This document shows, piece after piece, positions 11,356-22,752 of a stretch of 64,000 nt of DNA (positions are counted from its first letter, which is position 1; each line of letters begins with the position of its first letter). The stretch comes from Artemia franciscana (Eukaryota; Arthropoda; Branchiopoda; Anostraca; Artemiidae), in the NCBI RefSeq assembly GCF_032884065.1, contig NC_088872.1, positions 8,617,493 through 8,681,492 on the forward strand. The letters run 5' to 3'. The notes under the pieces are model-generated. The model ran no database searches, was not told the DNA's origin, and worked only from the letters and a program-made list of their open reading frames with translations. The position numbers were made by a program, and so were the translations under genes.

Positions 11356-13250
11356 AGCACCCCAATTCACTTTTAACGCCTAGTATTGGCTTATGCTCCA
11401 TCTGTTAAGGACAAACGTGATGAGCCTGTACCTATAGCCTACAACCAAAAGATAAGAGTACTCATCATATGATTCTTTAGTTTTAGATCTATCCCTTCAT
11501 TGAGCGAGAATCACGTTGTCCCTTTACGCCAAATTTCAAAATATAATTGATATGATGGAATTGAATCTCAGCTAGGGAGCAATAACAAAATTTTATCTTT
11601 CGTTGATGTAGTAAAACTTGGAGATTTTTTCAAATAGAACATAGGCCTTGAACTGACATGTGCAGTGAATGAAAATCACTAAATGAGCATTTTAACGTCA
11701 AAAATGCTCATTTAATAAGAGAAAAAGGGCCCATCTTTTACTCCATATTGAGGTTTTGATACACAAATGACTTCTTACCCCGAAAGGAATATATTTTCAA
11801 TAATTGTTCGTTTTTTTTATGCGATAAACGCTCAAGGTCGATGTCTACTTACGACACCGAGGTTAAGAGCCTGCTGGGGAGATAATTGTATATCAGTCGT
11901 GTAATTTTTTCTTTTTTGGGGGGGGGCAAAGATGGAGCAAAATGACAGTGAAAACGAAAAACGTCATATATTACCATAAAGGCAAAGATGTACTTAAGAA
12001 AGCTGGCATGTTTCTCTGGATCTGAATTATGCAGGCTTATCTTAATTTTGACCAGATTTTTTGCAAAAACCAAATTTATGTTTAGGAGAGGCAAACAGGT
12101 CTGGTAGAGGGGGCAGCTGCCTGCCCCTTAGCAAATTACGCTCTTGTTGTACATGTGTACAACAAGTTTTATTGTGATCTGTATTTGAAAATATTGAAGG
12201 AGTCTTTAATCATATAGACATAGTTACACTTACAGGAGGGTTCACAAGCAGCAGAAGAGTTACTATGAATGTTTATGCGTTCTCTATGTTTTAATTGCTT
12301 TACCCTTGTATGCGTTTTGTTTGGAGTCATTCAGTAGTTAAGTCGTCTTTATGGATGTATGAAAGTTGACTTCGACTACTTACTGATACAGGGATTTGAA
12401 AAAAAGCTGGATTTGAAAATCCTAAATTTAAAAAAAAATCGAAAATCTTCAATGTGTTTGGCACCCACACAACTGCCAAGTTCCCAAATTCCAAAAGTTG
12501 ATGGTGTTATTGGAGTAAGTGAGGCGGCTGGGGAGTATGATCTCTGGTTTTTGGTCCATGTCAACATCAGGTCACGCTGCCAACAGTTAATAACGCTCAG
12601 GAAAGTCGCAGAGAAAAATGTTTGGGTACCAGGAAAAGATCGTCCCAGGAAAATCTTTCATCTATAGCACACAAGAGGCGCTGTTGTCCGCTAATGTGTC
12701 CAATAATGAAGTATTTGGTACTTCAATGATATACCCCAGACCTAATATTCTTCATATAAGTAGAACCTGTTTCATTGATGCTCAATCCTAGTGAAATATG
12801 CCTAAGTATTTTGAAAATATAATATTTTAGAAACAAATACGGGCTATACATTTCCACATTTGGAGGGGGGTAAAGTATTGCGGGTCTGCATGCCTAATGT
12901 GTTAGGTAGAATTATTCTGCATATTACGAAGTAAGAATTGTTTTCTTACTTCATACTATTCAAATCTTTACCCCTCCCCCACTCCCTAATGTGCAAATAT
13001 ATAGCCCAAATTATATATTTTCTATCTATTCTGTCACTTCTCTAACTTGTCTCACGCTAGACTGAAAGAAACTAACGAAAAAACGGTTTTACAATGCGTC
13101 AATGAATAAAGAGTGGTCGGGGGTATATTGCTTTATTTGCTTCATACCTCAAAAGCTTGGGTATCTTTTAGCCAGGCTTTGGGGAAGTTTATTAAGAAAA
13201 TGGTTGCAACCCTGTCTTGATATTCTTTTGTCCAATGAAACAATTTTATT
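11356..13250. other. No feature recognised
   Basis: There is a 102-residue open frame (12359-12667, +). It has no recognisable motif and no splice context, and I treat it as chance. Otherwise non-coding. Confidence 0.4.
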
Positions 13251-13310
13251 ATGATGATACAACCCCGCAGATATGACATTATTTTGATTCAAAAAATTTC
13301 CGTTACCTGA
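13251..13310 (+). ncRNA. Box C/D snoRNA, family F2 copy a
   Basis: Box C ATGATGA (13251) and box D CTGA (13307) are 60 nt apart end to end, with a C'-like TTTGATTC inside. The sequence matches 37217-37275 almost throughout, including ACAACCCCGCAGATATGA, although the two loci are 24 kb apart. A 3' splice site (CTCTTTACAG) follows 73 nt after box D. A weak AT terminal stem is possible. I could not assign an rRNA target for either guide. Confidence 0.72.
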
Positions 13311-13383
13311 TTGAATGCTATCTGTTCATTGTTGCATGTGTATTTCCCTATGTTTTTGGTAATAAGGATTTTCCTCTTTACAG

Positions 13384-13495
13384 TTAGGGGTTTAAATCAT
13401 TCCTGTGACTATCGACAAACCAGTAAGTCTCAATACTATTGAAGATTTGGGGAGACAGAAGATAAGAATTAAATGTATTGTCAGTGGTAATCAAG
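13384..13495 (+). other. Probable host-gene exon
   Basis: Acceptor CTCTTTACAG and donor TCAAG|GTATG bound 112 nt. No open frame is evident. It is the counterpart of the exon at 37345-37450 downstream of the paralogous snoRNA. Confidence 0.5.
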
Positions 13496-14159
13496 GTATG
13501 GTTCTTTTTATCACATTTATTTCCTGTGATTCCTTATGTTTTATATGATCGTATTTTGGAATTAATTTTGTATTATCGAATTAATTTCGTGAATTTCGTG
13601 CTTTGGAATTAGTCTTTTAATTGTTAACGGCTTGGTTAATATCTTTGGCACAAAAGTGGGGGGACTCTTTTTTGTGGCTTAGAAAATAGTTACCCAAGAT
13701 TTATGTTTGGTCGTAAACAATGTATGGTATTGTATGACAAAGCATTTTGTGACTTATTGAGACACGTCCGTTAATTTTTTGAATTAAAATCAACTTGGAG
13801 AAAGTGATGGAATACTGGAGCGCTATGGCTAATTAGAGTAAAATCAAGAGGGATGGTACCTGTGAGAGGGAAAGCTGGCATAACTTACAGCATTGTATAA
13901 AATGATACATTATGTTAGTATGACAATGGTGGTATTCTACTTTTTAATTTGATTTCAATGTCCCATTAGTTGACTGTCTATCCGAGTCTAGTAGAACATA
14001 AATACATTTAATAAAAATTTAATAAAAACAGAAATTGAAGTTTGTATTTTGTATATTTAAATTTGTATAATAATTACGTATCTCAGCAAATAAAGTGAGG
14101 AAGTCTTCTTTTTAGTCAAACAGACTTGAAAAGTTAGAATAATATCTCTTTATATGCCA

Positions 14160-14890
14160 GGTTTGCCCCTCTCACTCACTCGGACTCTCTGTCTTGGCTT
14201 TTTCTACAATTAGCCATAGCTTGATGCCAACAACTACTGGATTTTGAAACTGTTGATTTTAAATTATAATCAAGTAGTTATGGGCATCAAGCCATGGCTA
14301 ATTGCAAAAAAAAAGCCAAGACAGAGTCTGAGCGAGTGAGAGGAACAAATTTAGCAAGCCCTTATTAGGATTGTATAAAAATGATATCAGTTCATTTGTT
14401 GATAAATAAGTTTATCTATCATCCGTCTTTGTGTCATTCCTAGGGCAGAACTAAGGGATGAAACAATCGGATTAATTTTGGATTGATGCGTGACGGGTAA
14501 TGTCCACTGGACTAAGGTGCAAAATCTGGGACTGAAGTCGCTCTGACTCACAGACGAACAAGTGAAACCTAAGCCTAATAGGCTTGGCTGCTTGTAGTCT
14601 AAAGGTGGAATACCCTGTCAAAATTGACACATGACCAACAAGTCCTCTGGACTCGCAGGCGAACGATGAAACCTATAGTTTTCCAAGTCTGGCTAAATGG
14701 CACGGGTAACCGGCGGGAGTAAGTATGAGTCTTATTGGACAAATAATTATCTATGAACAAATGAACTGACATCATTTTAATACAATCCTAATAAGGGCTT
14801 ATGCCACATTTGCCCCTCTCACCCACTCGGACTATCTGTCTAGGGTTTTTCTACGACTAGTCTGGGCTTGATGCCAACAACCACTTAATT
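14160..14890. repeat. Fold-back/TIR element with nested inverted repeats
   Basis: A block (TTTGCCCCTCTCAC...GGCTTGATGCCAACAAC) at 14160-14240 is inverted at 14277-14350 and appears again direct at 14806-14888. An adjacent block (AAGCCCTTATTAGGATTGTA) at 14351-14420 is inverted at 14735-14803. The main element is therefore 14277-14888 with ~145-bp terminal inverted repeats. A related single arm lies at 30440-30640. The interior holds a 28S rRNA-like segment, reported under findings. Confidence 0.75.
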
Positions 14891-15049
14891 CTAATTCAAA
14901 GATAAGTCTTTCGAACTTAAACTTCAATCCCGTAAGATCCAAACTCAAAGTTTGTTGAAATCAATAATGATGTAATGCAGCGGTGATCAGTAGTGACAGT
15001 GATGTGGCCAGTAGTAATTGCGATAGAAAATTGATGAGTTGAAGTTGAT

Positions 15050-16118
15050 TTGGATGATGACACTACCTTGTTGCCAATCAAATGAAATTTAAACTTTAGT
15101 TAGGGAACATTTAGTGTAAGTGAATTAAGTCAATTTTTAAAGGAAGAAAGATATGCTGGAAAGTTTAAAATGCCCGCCCTTTATTGGTATTATTGAACAG
15201 TGAAAATGATACAACCAGTAAAGATAGTAGTAAAAGTAGGTCTGCTAAGAGTTTGAAAAAACAGAATTATAATATTGGCTTTAAAAGAAAGGAACAGAAA
15301 AAACTGGATGATGAAATCTGGACGATGACACTACCTTGTTGCCAATCAAATGAAATTTAAACTTTAATTAGGGAACATTTAGTGTAAGTGAATTAAGTCA
15401 ATTTTTAAAGGAAGGAAGATATGCTGGAAAGTTTTAAATGCCCGCCCTTTATTGGTATTATTGAACAGTGAAAATGATACAGCCAGTAAAGATAGTAGTA
15501 AAAGTAGGTCTGCTAAGAGTTTGAAAAAACAGAATTATAATATTGGCTTTAAAAGAAAGGAACAGAAAAAACTGGATGATGACACTACCTTGTTGCCAAT
15601 CAAAGGAAATTTAAACTTTAGTTTGGGAACATTTAGTGTAAGTGAATTAAGTTAATTTTTAAAGGAAGAAAGATATGCTGGAAAGTTCAAAATGCCCACC
15701 CTTTATTGGTATTATTGAACAGTGAAAATGATACAGCCAGTAAAGATAGTAGTAAAAGTAGGTCTGCTAAGAGTTTGAAAAAACAGAATTATAATATTGC
15801 CTTTAAAAGAAAGGAACAGAAAAAACTGGATGATGAAATCTGGATGATGACACTACCTTGTTGCCAATCAAAGGAAATTTAAACTTTAGTTTGGGAACAT
15901 TTAGTGTAAGTGAATTAAGTCAATTTTTAAAGGAAGAAAGATATGCTGGAAAGTTCAAAATGCCCACCCTTTAGTGGTATTATTGAACAGTGAAAATCAT
16001 ACAGCCAGTAAAGTTAGTAGTAAAAGTAGGTCTGCTAAGAGTTTGGAAAAGCAAAATTATAATATTGCCTTTAAAAGAAAGGAACAAAAAAACTAAAATT
16101 ACGATATATTTAATTAGC
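15050..16118 (+). repeat. Tandem repeat, four units of ~254-268 bp
   Basis: The CACTACCTTGTTGCC phrase recurs at 15061, 15329, 15583 and 15851, giving periods of 268, 254 and 268. The 14-nt difference is one inserted GAAATCTGGATGAT-like block. Units are nearly identical. In one frame part of the unit reads NSENDTASKDSSKSRSAKSL then KKQNYNIGFKRKEQKK, but stops and frame changes interrupt it between units. The array ends at the first U58-like snoRNA intron, and a diverged single copy of its end precedes the snoRNA at 18339. Confidence 0.85.
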
Positions 16119-16179
16119 ATGATGATCATTCTTAGGACACCTAACGAGCTTAAGGCTTTGATTAGTATTTTTAAACTGA
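16119..16179 (+). ncRNA. SNORD58-like: U58-like box C/D snoRNA, copy a
   Basis: Box C ATGATGA (16119-16125), box D CTGA (16176-16179) and an internal C'-like TGATTAG. The guide CTTAGGACACCT (16131-16142) is a 12-nt perfect complement of the conserved 28S rRNA segment AGGTGTCCTAAG. This is the site guided by vertebrate U58/SNORD58, whose guide, as I recall it, has the same core. It is predicted to direct 2'-O-methylation of 28S rRNA in the nucleolus with fibrillarin, NOP56, NOP58 and SNU13. Length (61 nt) equals that of the two paralogues. A 3' splice site (TACTTTTCAG) lies 71 nt after box D. The terminal stem is weak. Confidence 0.85.
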
Positions 16180-16250
16180 ATTTAAAAAAAATGCCAACCA
16201 CATTGTTAATGCCTAAATATCATCTTCTATTGCTAGGGTCTACTTTTCAG

Positions 16251-16436
16251 GCTATTTGTGTCTCTTCTCGCTGATGATAATGACCTGTGTGGCTTTGATA
16301 TTAATTAAATTTATGGAACACCTTACTACATCGACACGACAGTGAGCCGCCTAACGAAGATATTGACGAATTCTGACATGTCTCTGTTCCGTTTGATGGT
16401 TCTGTTTTTGCCGACTCAGAATACTGGCTGATATAG
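16251..16436 (+). other. Probable host-gene exon after U58-like copy a
   Basis: Acceptor TACTTTTCAG and donor GATATAG|GTAA. It begins GCTATTTGTG, related to the exon start GCTGCTTTTA at 18471. No conserved frame. Confidence 0.45.
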
Positions 16437-16664
16437 GTAATTTTTAAGCAATTTTTTCTAATACTACAGAGCATTGCTATGCAAAAGATAGATTTAGGGA
16501 AGTCTTAATGTTCAAAATAATCCTTAATAGTATGCTTATAGCGGACAGGAATTTAACAAAAAGAAAGGCTTTCAACAAACAAAATTACTCTGTATGAGAA
16601 GGTAATCTATAAATGCTTTGTTTTTATTTAACAAAAAAAAGTGATTGTAATGAATTTACGGTAT

Positions 16665-16725
16665 ATGATGATAATTCTTAGGACACCTAACGAGCTTAGG
16701 GCTATGATTAGCGTTTGAAAACTGA
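16665..16725 (+). ncRNA. SNORD58-like: U58-like box C/D snoRNA, copy b
   Basis: Box C ATGATGA (16665), guide CTTAGGACACCT (16677-16688), C' TGATTAG and box D CTGA (16722-16725). It is exactly 61 nt, like its paralogues. The guide plus the following AACGAGC are unchanged, while the D-side half has drifted (GCGTTTGAAAA). It lies between a donor-like GAGAAG|GTAATC (16600) and an acceptor TTACTTCCTAG 69 nt downstream of box D. Confidence 0.85.
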
Positions 16726-16794
16726 ATTTGAAAAGATTATTACTATATTACAGACGCCATATTATGATTATTTATTTCTATTTTTACTTCCTAG

Positions 16795-16946
16795 ATTTCC
16801 TATACCACTTTCATCACAAATGTGACGTTCATTTGTTTCATAAGAAAAGTGAATTAACGTAGACTTGGACACTGGAAGACTGTTTCTTGGCCTTCTTCCG
16901 CTTGAAGACTCTTGGATGGTTTTTCAAGGAATCTTCTCCAGTTAAG
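16795..16946 (+). other. Probable host-gene exon after U58-like copy b
   Basis: Bounded by TTACTTCCTAG and GTTAAG|GTAATG (152 nt). No open frame spans it. Confidence 0.5.
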
Positions 16947-18338
16947 GTAATGTTTCTTCAGTTTTGTCTCAGCCTTTTAATTTATCTCAAAATTAAATTT
17001 AAAAATGAAAGTAAAAAAAAAATCTAAAAAATGAAAAAAAAAATCTCACCCGTTTAATTTTATTTAGCAGAAACAACAAGGAGATATAAGTTCAAATGTG
17101 GGCTGGTTGGTATGTCCGATTGAAAGCACAATTACCCATGTCAAGTTAAGGAAGTTAGAAATCTAATTTTAGACACCTATTCTTAAAAATTCCCACGAAT
17201 CTTAGATGCAAGGTGATGATGCCTGATGCCCTGAATGTTAGATTTCAGGTAAGGAAGAAAATACCTCTTGCTGCTGCAATTATAAGTACAATAGGAAAAT
17301 AATGCGAGCAGTACATTTTTAATCAATAGTAAAAATAAAAAGGGAAGTTTCATATTATTAGACATAATTTTGCCTGAAGGAAAAATTTATTTTTCCTTTG
17401 GACTTTCTTTTAGTTTGCTATTTATTAATAGTATTGTAGAGTTGATGTTTTGTATCTCCGGGAAATTTTCTTTCCGCTGTACAATTTAGTTTTAGATTTG
17501 TTTCTTAATTTATAGGATTTAAATCTATGTTGAAATTCCAAGTCGCTTTGAAAAATTGATGAATTACGGCTTCCTCTGGTGTCTCAAAAATACGGATCGT
17601 AATACCACACATTGTAGCACTTTTGAAAAATCTTAACCAATAATACAGAATAATTCTTAAGAAGTGTTTTTTATTAAAAAGAAGAAAATATTATGAAGGC
17701 GACAATTTAAAGTCATAGACTTGGGAATCATTGATAAATTTGAAAAACTGCACCTAAAATGGAGGATTTCAATTGTCTTGTTTCATTTTTTTGTTTTCTC
17801 TTCCCCCTTTTCTCTTTTTGCATCTCCTACCCTTTTTTGTTGTTGAAATATTTCTGTTTTACAAAAAAATAAATCCACTAAGCAATATAAAATAGTGTAT
17901 TATTATTATTATTATTAATTTTTTGTTTTTTTCTGTTCGTCATTTGTCATAGTGTGCTATTTCTATGGCATTACTATTGTAGCTCACCTAACTGAATGAA
18001 CGCTTAGACGCACATTACCTTCAAAAATTGTAAATTAAGTAAATATATATCGTGACCTGAAAGCAACGTTGCCATCCTACTGAACGAGTATTTTTCATTA
18101 TATAGTTAGTAGGCATCTGATTCTAACAAAAGAGTATACGCTATGTGTGTTTTTTTATTCTGTCCTCTTTCTGGCTATACTGTTGGCTAATAAGTATTGT
18201 AAAGGGAGTGGCCAGTGATAATAGTGAAACAACTAGTTCTAATCCACTAACCCAAAAAAGAAGCTAACCAAATGGAAGTTCTGAAGTGTAATATTGCCAG
18301 AAAAGAACAAAATTTTTATTGCAATACATCTACCATAT

Positions 18339-18399
18339 ATGATGATCATTCTTAGGACACCTAACGAGCCTGAGGCTATGATTAGGATTTAATCACTGA
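18339..18399 (+). ncRNA. SNORD58-like: U58-like box C/D snoRNA, copy c
   Basis: Box C ATGATGA (18339), guide CTTAGGACACCT (18351-18362), a CTGA that could serve as D' (GAGCCTGAGG), C' ATGATTAG 4-5 nt later, and box D CTGA (18396-18399). It is 61 nt. Of the three copies it has the most canonical box set. The acceptor TTAATTTCTAG lies 71 nt after box D, and the exon starts at 18471. Upstream sequence (AATATTGCC..AGAACAAAA) is a diverged match to the end of the 15-16 kb tandem array, so intron and upstream exon were duplicated together. Confidence 0.85.
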
Positions 18400-18599
18400 A
18401 TTCGAGCAGATTGGCAATATTAATTAAATATCTAGTTACTGTTATTTACTATTATTGCTTTAATTTCTAGGCTGCTTTTATCCATCTTATGACGAATATG
18501 GCTTTCAATCATTTGAGAAGTACAGCAACTCTAAGAAGCTCAAATGGCTCGTGTAGATGGCTCAAATGGCTCGTGTAGTTGTGTCGACACCAGAGTTTT

Positions 18600-20319
18600 T
18601 AATTCATAATCTTTGAAGTATTTTTAACAAAATGGTTATCTCAAAATTTTTATGTAATATATTTGGGGAAAAAAAGGTGTGGGGGAGCTAACTGCCCTAC
18701 TATCAGTTTTACTCTTAGAAAATGAACTAGTACTTTCAATTTCCAATCAAATGAGCCCTCTCTGGAATTATGGATTGGTAGATGCTTGGCATTCTGTGTG
18801 TAGCAATCCTTACTATGTCTGTGCTTTGCTTTATGAGGAAGGCATTGGTTGTTCTCATTTTATCTGAAGCTTCTACTCAGGTCGTTAGTCATTGAATCCC
18901 TGCTTATTTATAGGTAATTTTTATTATATCATTTTAGTAATTTTTATTGGTAAAAAATCTTTGGTTTATTTCAACCTAAAGTAGAGCTTTATTGTTTATT
19001 ACAAACAAACAAAGAACCCATCGATATTAAATCCCAAGGAACCCTTTAGATCGGGGTAATTTTGTTCTGGTTTAATCTCTCCCCTCAAGCTAAAGTTTAA
19101 GTCCTGACAGAAAAGGTGTAATTTATTGAAAAAATTCTATATTAAAGGCTTCTTGCTATCTCCAGGAGCTGGTGAACGAAACGTTTGGTAAAAAACGTTT
19201 TGTCACAATTTAGATATTGAAAAAATCCGTCTTCGATGCCATCTCTGACTTTAAAAAAGGCAGAGATATTGGCTTGAAAACATCTTCCCGGGTTAACTTT
19301 TACTCTCTGAGTTCATTCCAGATACTTCTGTTTGCATAACTCAACCACTTCTCCAAGATATCAAAGCCCCATCTAGAACTCGGCCGATTCGTCAGGGGAA
19401 AATGACAAACCATCCATTGTGATGTGAATTCTCTTTGGCATGTCTAATTAAAAGCCAATCTTCTGTTCTTTATTGAAAAAATATCTTTCGAAGAAAGAAT
19501 TTAATCTAGATATCTATTTGAGAAGAGGTTTCAAATGTTAAGATTTCAGTAGTGAAATGAAATGAAGCTTTTTTAGAATTTTGTTGACTTGAAAATGGAA
19601 GTTTTTCGAACTCTTAATTCAAATCAAACAACACTCAGTTGAATGTTTTCTACAGCTAATACCACAGCTATTTGAATTATCTGTCAGAGTTTTAAAAAAC
19701 TACAACAGAACAGTGTTTTCTGTCATACTTCTATCATCCTTACCTACAAACTATTGTCGATTCTCCGTAATCCGAGTTAAACCATATCAAGAGCCTCTTT
19801 ACTTGTATATATGAATGTATCATACTTGACAAAATTAATTAATGAGCCTGACTAGTGCGGATAGTAAAGAAGCACTACTAATCTTGGGGTCACCGGTTGG
19901 AGAGCGACGTTTAGACTTCAATTCCCGTTGGTAAAAAGTAAGTTACTGAGAATAAAATGTGATGGATTCAAGTTACGTTTCTAGGTGAAAACTCGGCATT
20001 AGATTCAAATGTGATTCCAAATGGTTAAAGAATTCGACTAAAAGGGAGTTGGGTTTCTCTTCGTACACGAGTATTTATGTTACTTCAGTGTAACCGTAGC
20101 AAATGTTACGGGTTTTGTTATTCTTTATTTTTATGTATGTCAACTGGCCAACGTATTGGATAAGCGCGGAAAGGGGGGAGGGGTACTTTTCTCTTTATAA
20201 ACTGGGTATTTTTTAGGTTCGTTATTACCATAACAATCGTGGCGTCTTAATGCTTTTTTGTCCGACAAGTTTCACTTCTTAATCTGCTTCATTTCTTAAA
20301 TATGTATTTTCAAGTAATT
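18600..20319. other. No feature recognised
   Basis: Presumed host-gene intron. A weak tRNA-like B box (TTCAATTCCC near 19918) after a possible A box suggests a SINE relic around 19850-19950, but it is too degenerate to call. Confidence 0.35.
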
Positions 20320-20381
20320 ATGATGATACCACATTGGCCTGAATAAAGTGAGGGTCCATATTTGTTTCAAGACGGAACTGA
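20320..20381 (+). ncRNA. Box C/D snoRNA with 28S guide, family F5
   Basis: Box C ATGATGA (20320), internal D' CTGA (20339-20342), box D CTGA (20378-20381), total 62 nt. The D-side guide TGTTTCAAGACGG (20363-20375) is a 13-nt perfect complement of the conserved 28S segment CCGTCTTGAAACA. Two unpaired A's separate the guide from box D, so the exact methylated base is uncertain. Acceptor TTTCTTTTTAATAG ends at 20456, 75 nt after box D. No second copy is seen here. The D' guide (TACCACATTGGC) has no target I recognise. Confidence 0.75.
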
Positions 20382-20456
20382 AAATAAACGACATATCCTC
20401 CCTGTACTTTTGGGTACACATTGCAGCATGATATTAATTAGTTTTCTTTTTAATAG

Positions 20457-20537
20457 AGGCCAGACTGTGGAAATGAAAGCGGCCAAGGAAATCTGCTGGA
20501 TTCCTCCATCAGTTATAGAAGAATGCTGATTTCAAAG
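20457..20537 (+). other. Probable host-gene exon
   Basis: Acceptor TTTTTAATAG and donor TTCAAAG|GTTTGG bound 81 nt following the F5 snoRNA. No reading frame is evident. Confidence 0.45.
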
Positions 20538-22358
20538 GTTTGGGTTAGCCAATTGATTGTTGATTCTATTCAAGTTACACACATACCTTAAAAGAGAATA
20601 TCAGCAGAGCTTGTCGTGGGTTTAACCGTAAGTCATTTTGTTTTTTTATTAAAGATGGGACCCGAATATTTTTCTTGAGTAAATATTTTTTCAACGTAGA
20701 CAAGCTTTAGACTTTTTATGGCACTTGGAATTTACCAAGTCACATATAGCGATCGCAATTTCTGTCTGTCGGTCCTAGTGTTGCTTGTTCGGGCACTTCC
20801 AGATAAGCTAGGACGGTGAAAGTTGGCAAGCGTATCAGGGACCAGATCAGATTAAATTAGAAATAGTTTCTTCCCCAATTCCACCATCTAGGTAAGGGTC
20901 TATGTGAGCATTCTGTATAAAATTTCGGTTCTTATTAAAAGTCTCTACGCTAACAATGATTTGAAAGAAAAAAGAAAAAATTTCAATGAAAAAAAATCAT
21001 TTTTATTTTTAACTAAACTAAAGCCTTGTTCGAATTCCTTTATGAGTTAATAAGTATATTTTGTCGTTTTTTTGTAATTCTTAATTAACTTGAAACTTTT
21101 TAAACGGATTTTTAGTGCGCTTAAAAAGTTGATTATGAAACTTGTTCGGAATTCTTCCTTTTTAGATATCTACAAAGAATTTTTGGCAATAAATTCGAAC
21201 CCTACAGTTTATGACTTCAAAAATGGAGATGTAATATTTTGGCTTGTCACGCCCCCTGTGGAAAACTCCAGGGTAAAAGGCTTGCCTATTGCAGAATATG
21301 AAGATTCATTTAGAGTTCCCCAGATTGAATGATGCAGTTCGAAATTAAAATCGCTCACTCATATTTTAATCCTGGTGTAAAACTTTCACAAAATGGCTGA
21401 TTTCTTTTCTAGAGCCCTAGATGATTTCAGCCTACTTCCTTGTTTGACTGTTTCAGGTTTGACCTTCAAACTTCTGCCAAAGCTCTTAATCTATTTGCAA
21501 ACGCATGGTGAACTTTCCGATTTCTCTTTTCGGTAAATAAATAAAAACAAAAAAGAATAGACAACCACATACGTTTTTGAAAATTATGAAAACCTGGGAA
21601 CTCAATTTTTGATGCAAATGTGAAGTTATATGACTTATCGAATTTCATGTTTAACTAAGTGTGAGAACTGTAGGAGAATACATTTAGAAAGACCATTAGG
21701 CTGTCCTATTTTGTTTTATTATCTCTTTAGTAAACTATTGATGTAAACGTAAACTAAAAGATGATATGTCATCTTTTTTTCTTCTGATTCCAAAAACATA
21801 ATTTTTTAAACTTATTTTTGATATATTCTTAGTAGGCTTTATTTGTTCAGTGGCAAATTGTTATATCAATCAATTGATAATTGAAATAAGTGACCCTATA
21901 ATGCATGTAAATTTGGTCGTACAACGTTCGGTTCATTTTTTCTGTGTAAACAGGAAGTTTTCACCTGTTTCTCTATGCGATTGTATGGCAATAAAGGGGA
22001 GAATTTAAGGGACGAGAAAGTCTTAATAGTTGAAATACCATGTCGTAACCAAAATGAAAATCATACATAATTCTGATTTTCAGCAATAAATAGACCTAAG
22101 ATGGAGCCATAATAAGTGACAACGTTCGGTTCATTTTTTTGTGTAAACAGGAAAAGATTTCACCTGTTTCTCTTCGCGATTGTGTGGCAATAAAGGGGAG
22201 AATTTAAGGGACGAAAAAGTCTTAATAGTTGAAATACCATGTCGTAACCAAATGAAAATCATACATAATTCTGATTTTCAGCCATAAATAGACCTAAGAT
22301 GGAGCCATGGGGTGTAAAAGTTTTCATTTTAATGTCCTTAATACTTCAATATTAACAT

Positions 22359-22422
22359 CTGATGAACACCTGTTGCTATATGATCTATATGATTATACAT
22401 TTAGGTTTCCCTGGCAGTCTGA
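22359..22422 (+). ncRNA. Box C/D snoRNA, family F3 copy a
   Basis: Box C is CTGATGA (22359; first base off consensus) and box D CTGA is at 22419-22422. Copies b and c share the guide-like AACACCTGTTGC and GGTTTCCCTGGCAGT next to box D. Flanks can pair (TATTA/TAATA) as a short terminal stem. An acceptor (ATATTTATTTAAG) ends at 22492, 70 nt after box D. The target is unresolved. Confidence 0.72.
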
Positions 22423-22492
22423 TAATAATTTCACAACAACTTGCAATCCTTGATTTAGTTGATCAGTGCATTTATTTCTATATTTATTTAAG

Positions 22493-22752
22493 TTTGAAGA
22501 CACTGATGACAACATTTAAAATGGAGAGAAAGGCTTAGATGATGCTGACAGTTTTTATATGCCAAGAAGACCATCTTGGTCCAATAGATTCCTACAAGCT
22601 GGTTATCCTAATGACAATTTTCCCCATACTTTGAATTCTGGCAACGTTATCACTTAGCCCGGCCAGGGCTTTTGAAGACGTAGAGGAAAGAGATATGATT
22701 GAAGCAAAGAATTTTATGGAAGTTCGGTTGCATATCCGTGGTATATTCACTG
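22493..22752 (+). other. Probable host-gene exon (unit A)
   Basis: Acceptor ATTTATTTAAG, donor TTCACTG|GTAAGC. The length of 260 nt equals the exon of unit B. Stops break all frames, though the last ~95 nt stay open in one frame in all three paralogues (ARAFEDVEERD-like). Confidence 0.55.

Noticed and set aside
12359-12667. 102-residue open frame, +
   Set aside because: No motif, no splice sites, no paralogue in the window; AT-rich chance frame most likely.
19850-19960. tRNA-like sequence with TTCAATTCCC
   Set aside because: No cloverleaf can be drawn and the A box is unconvincing; at most a SINE relic.
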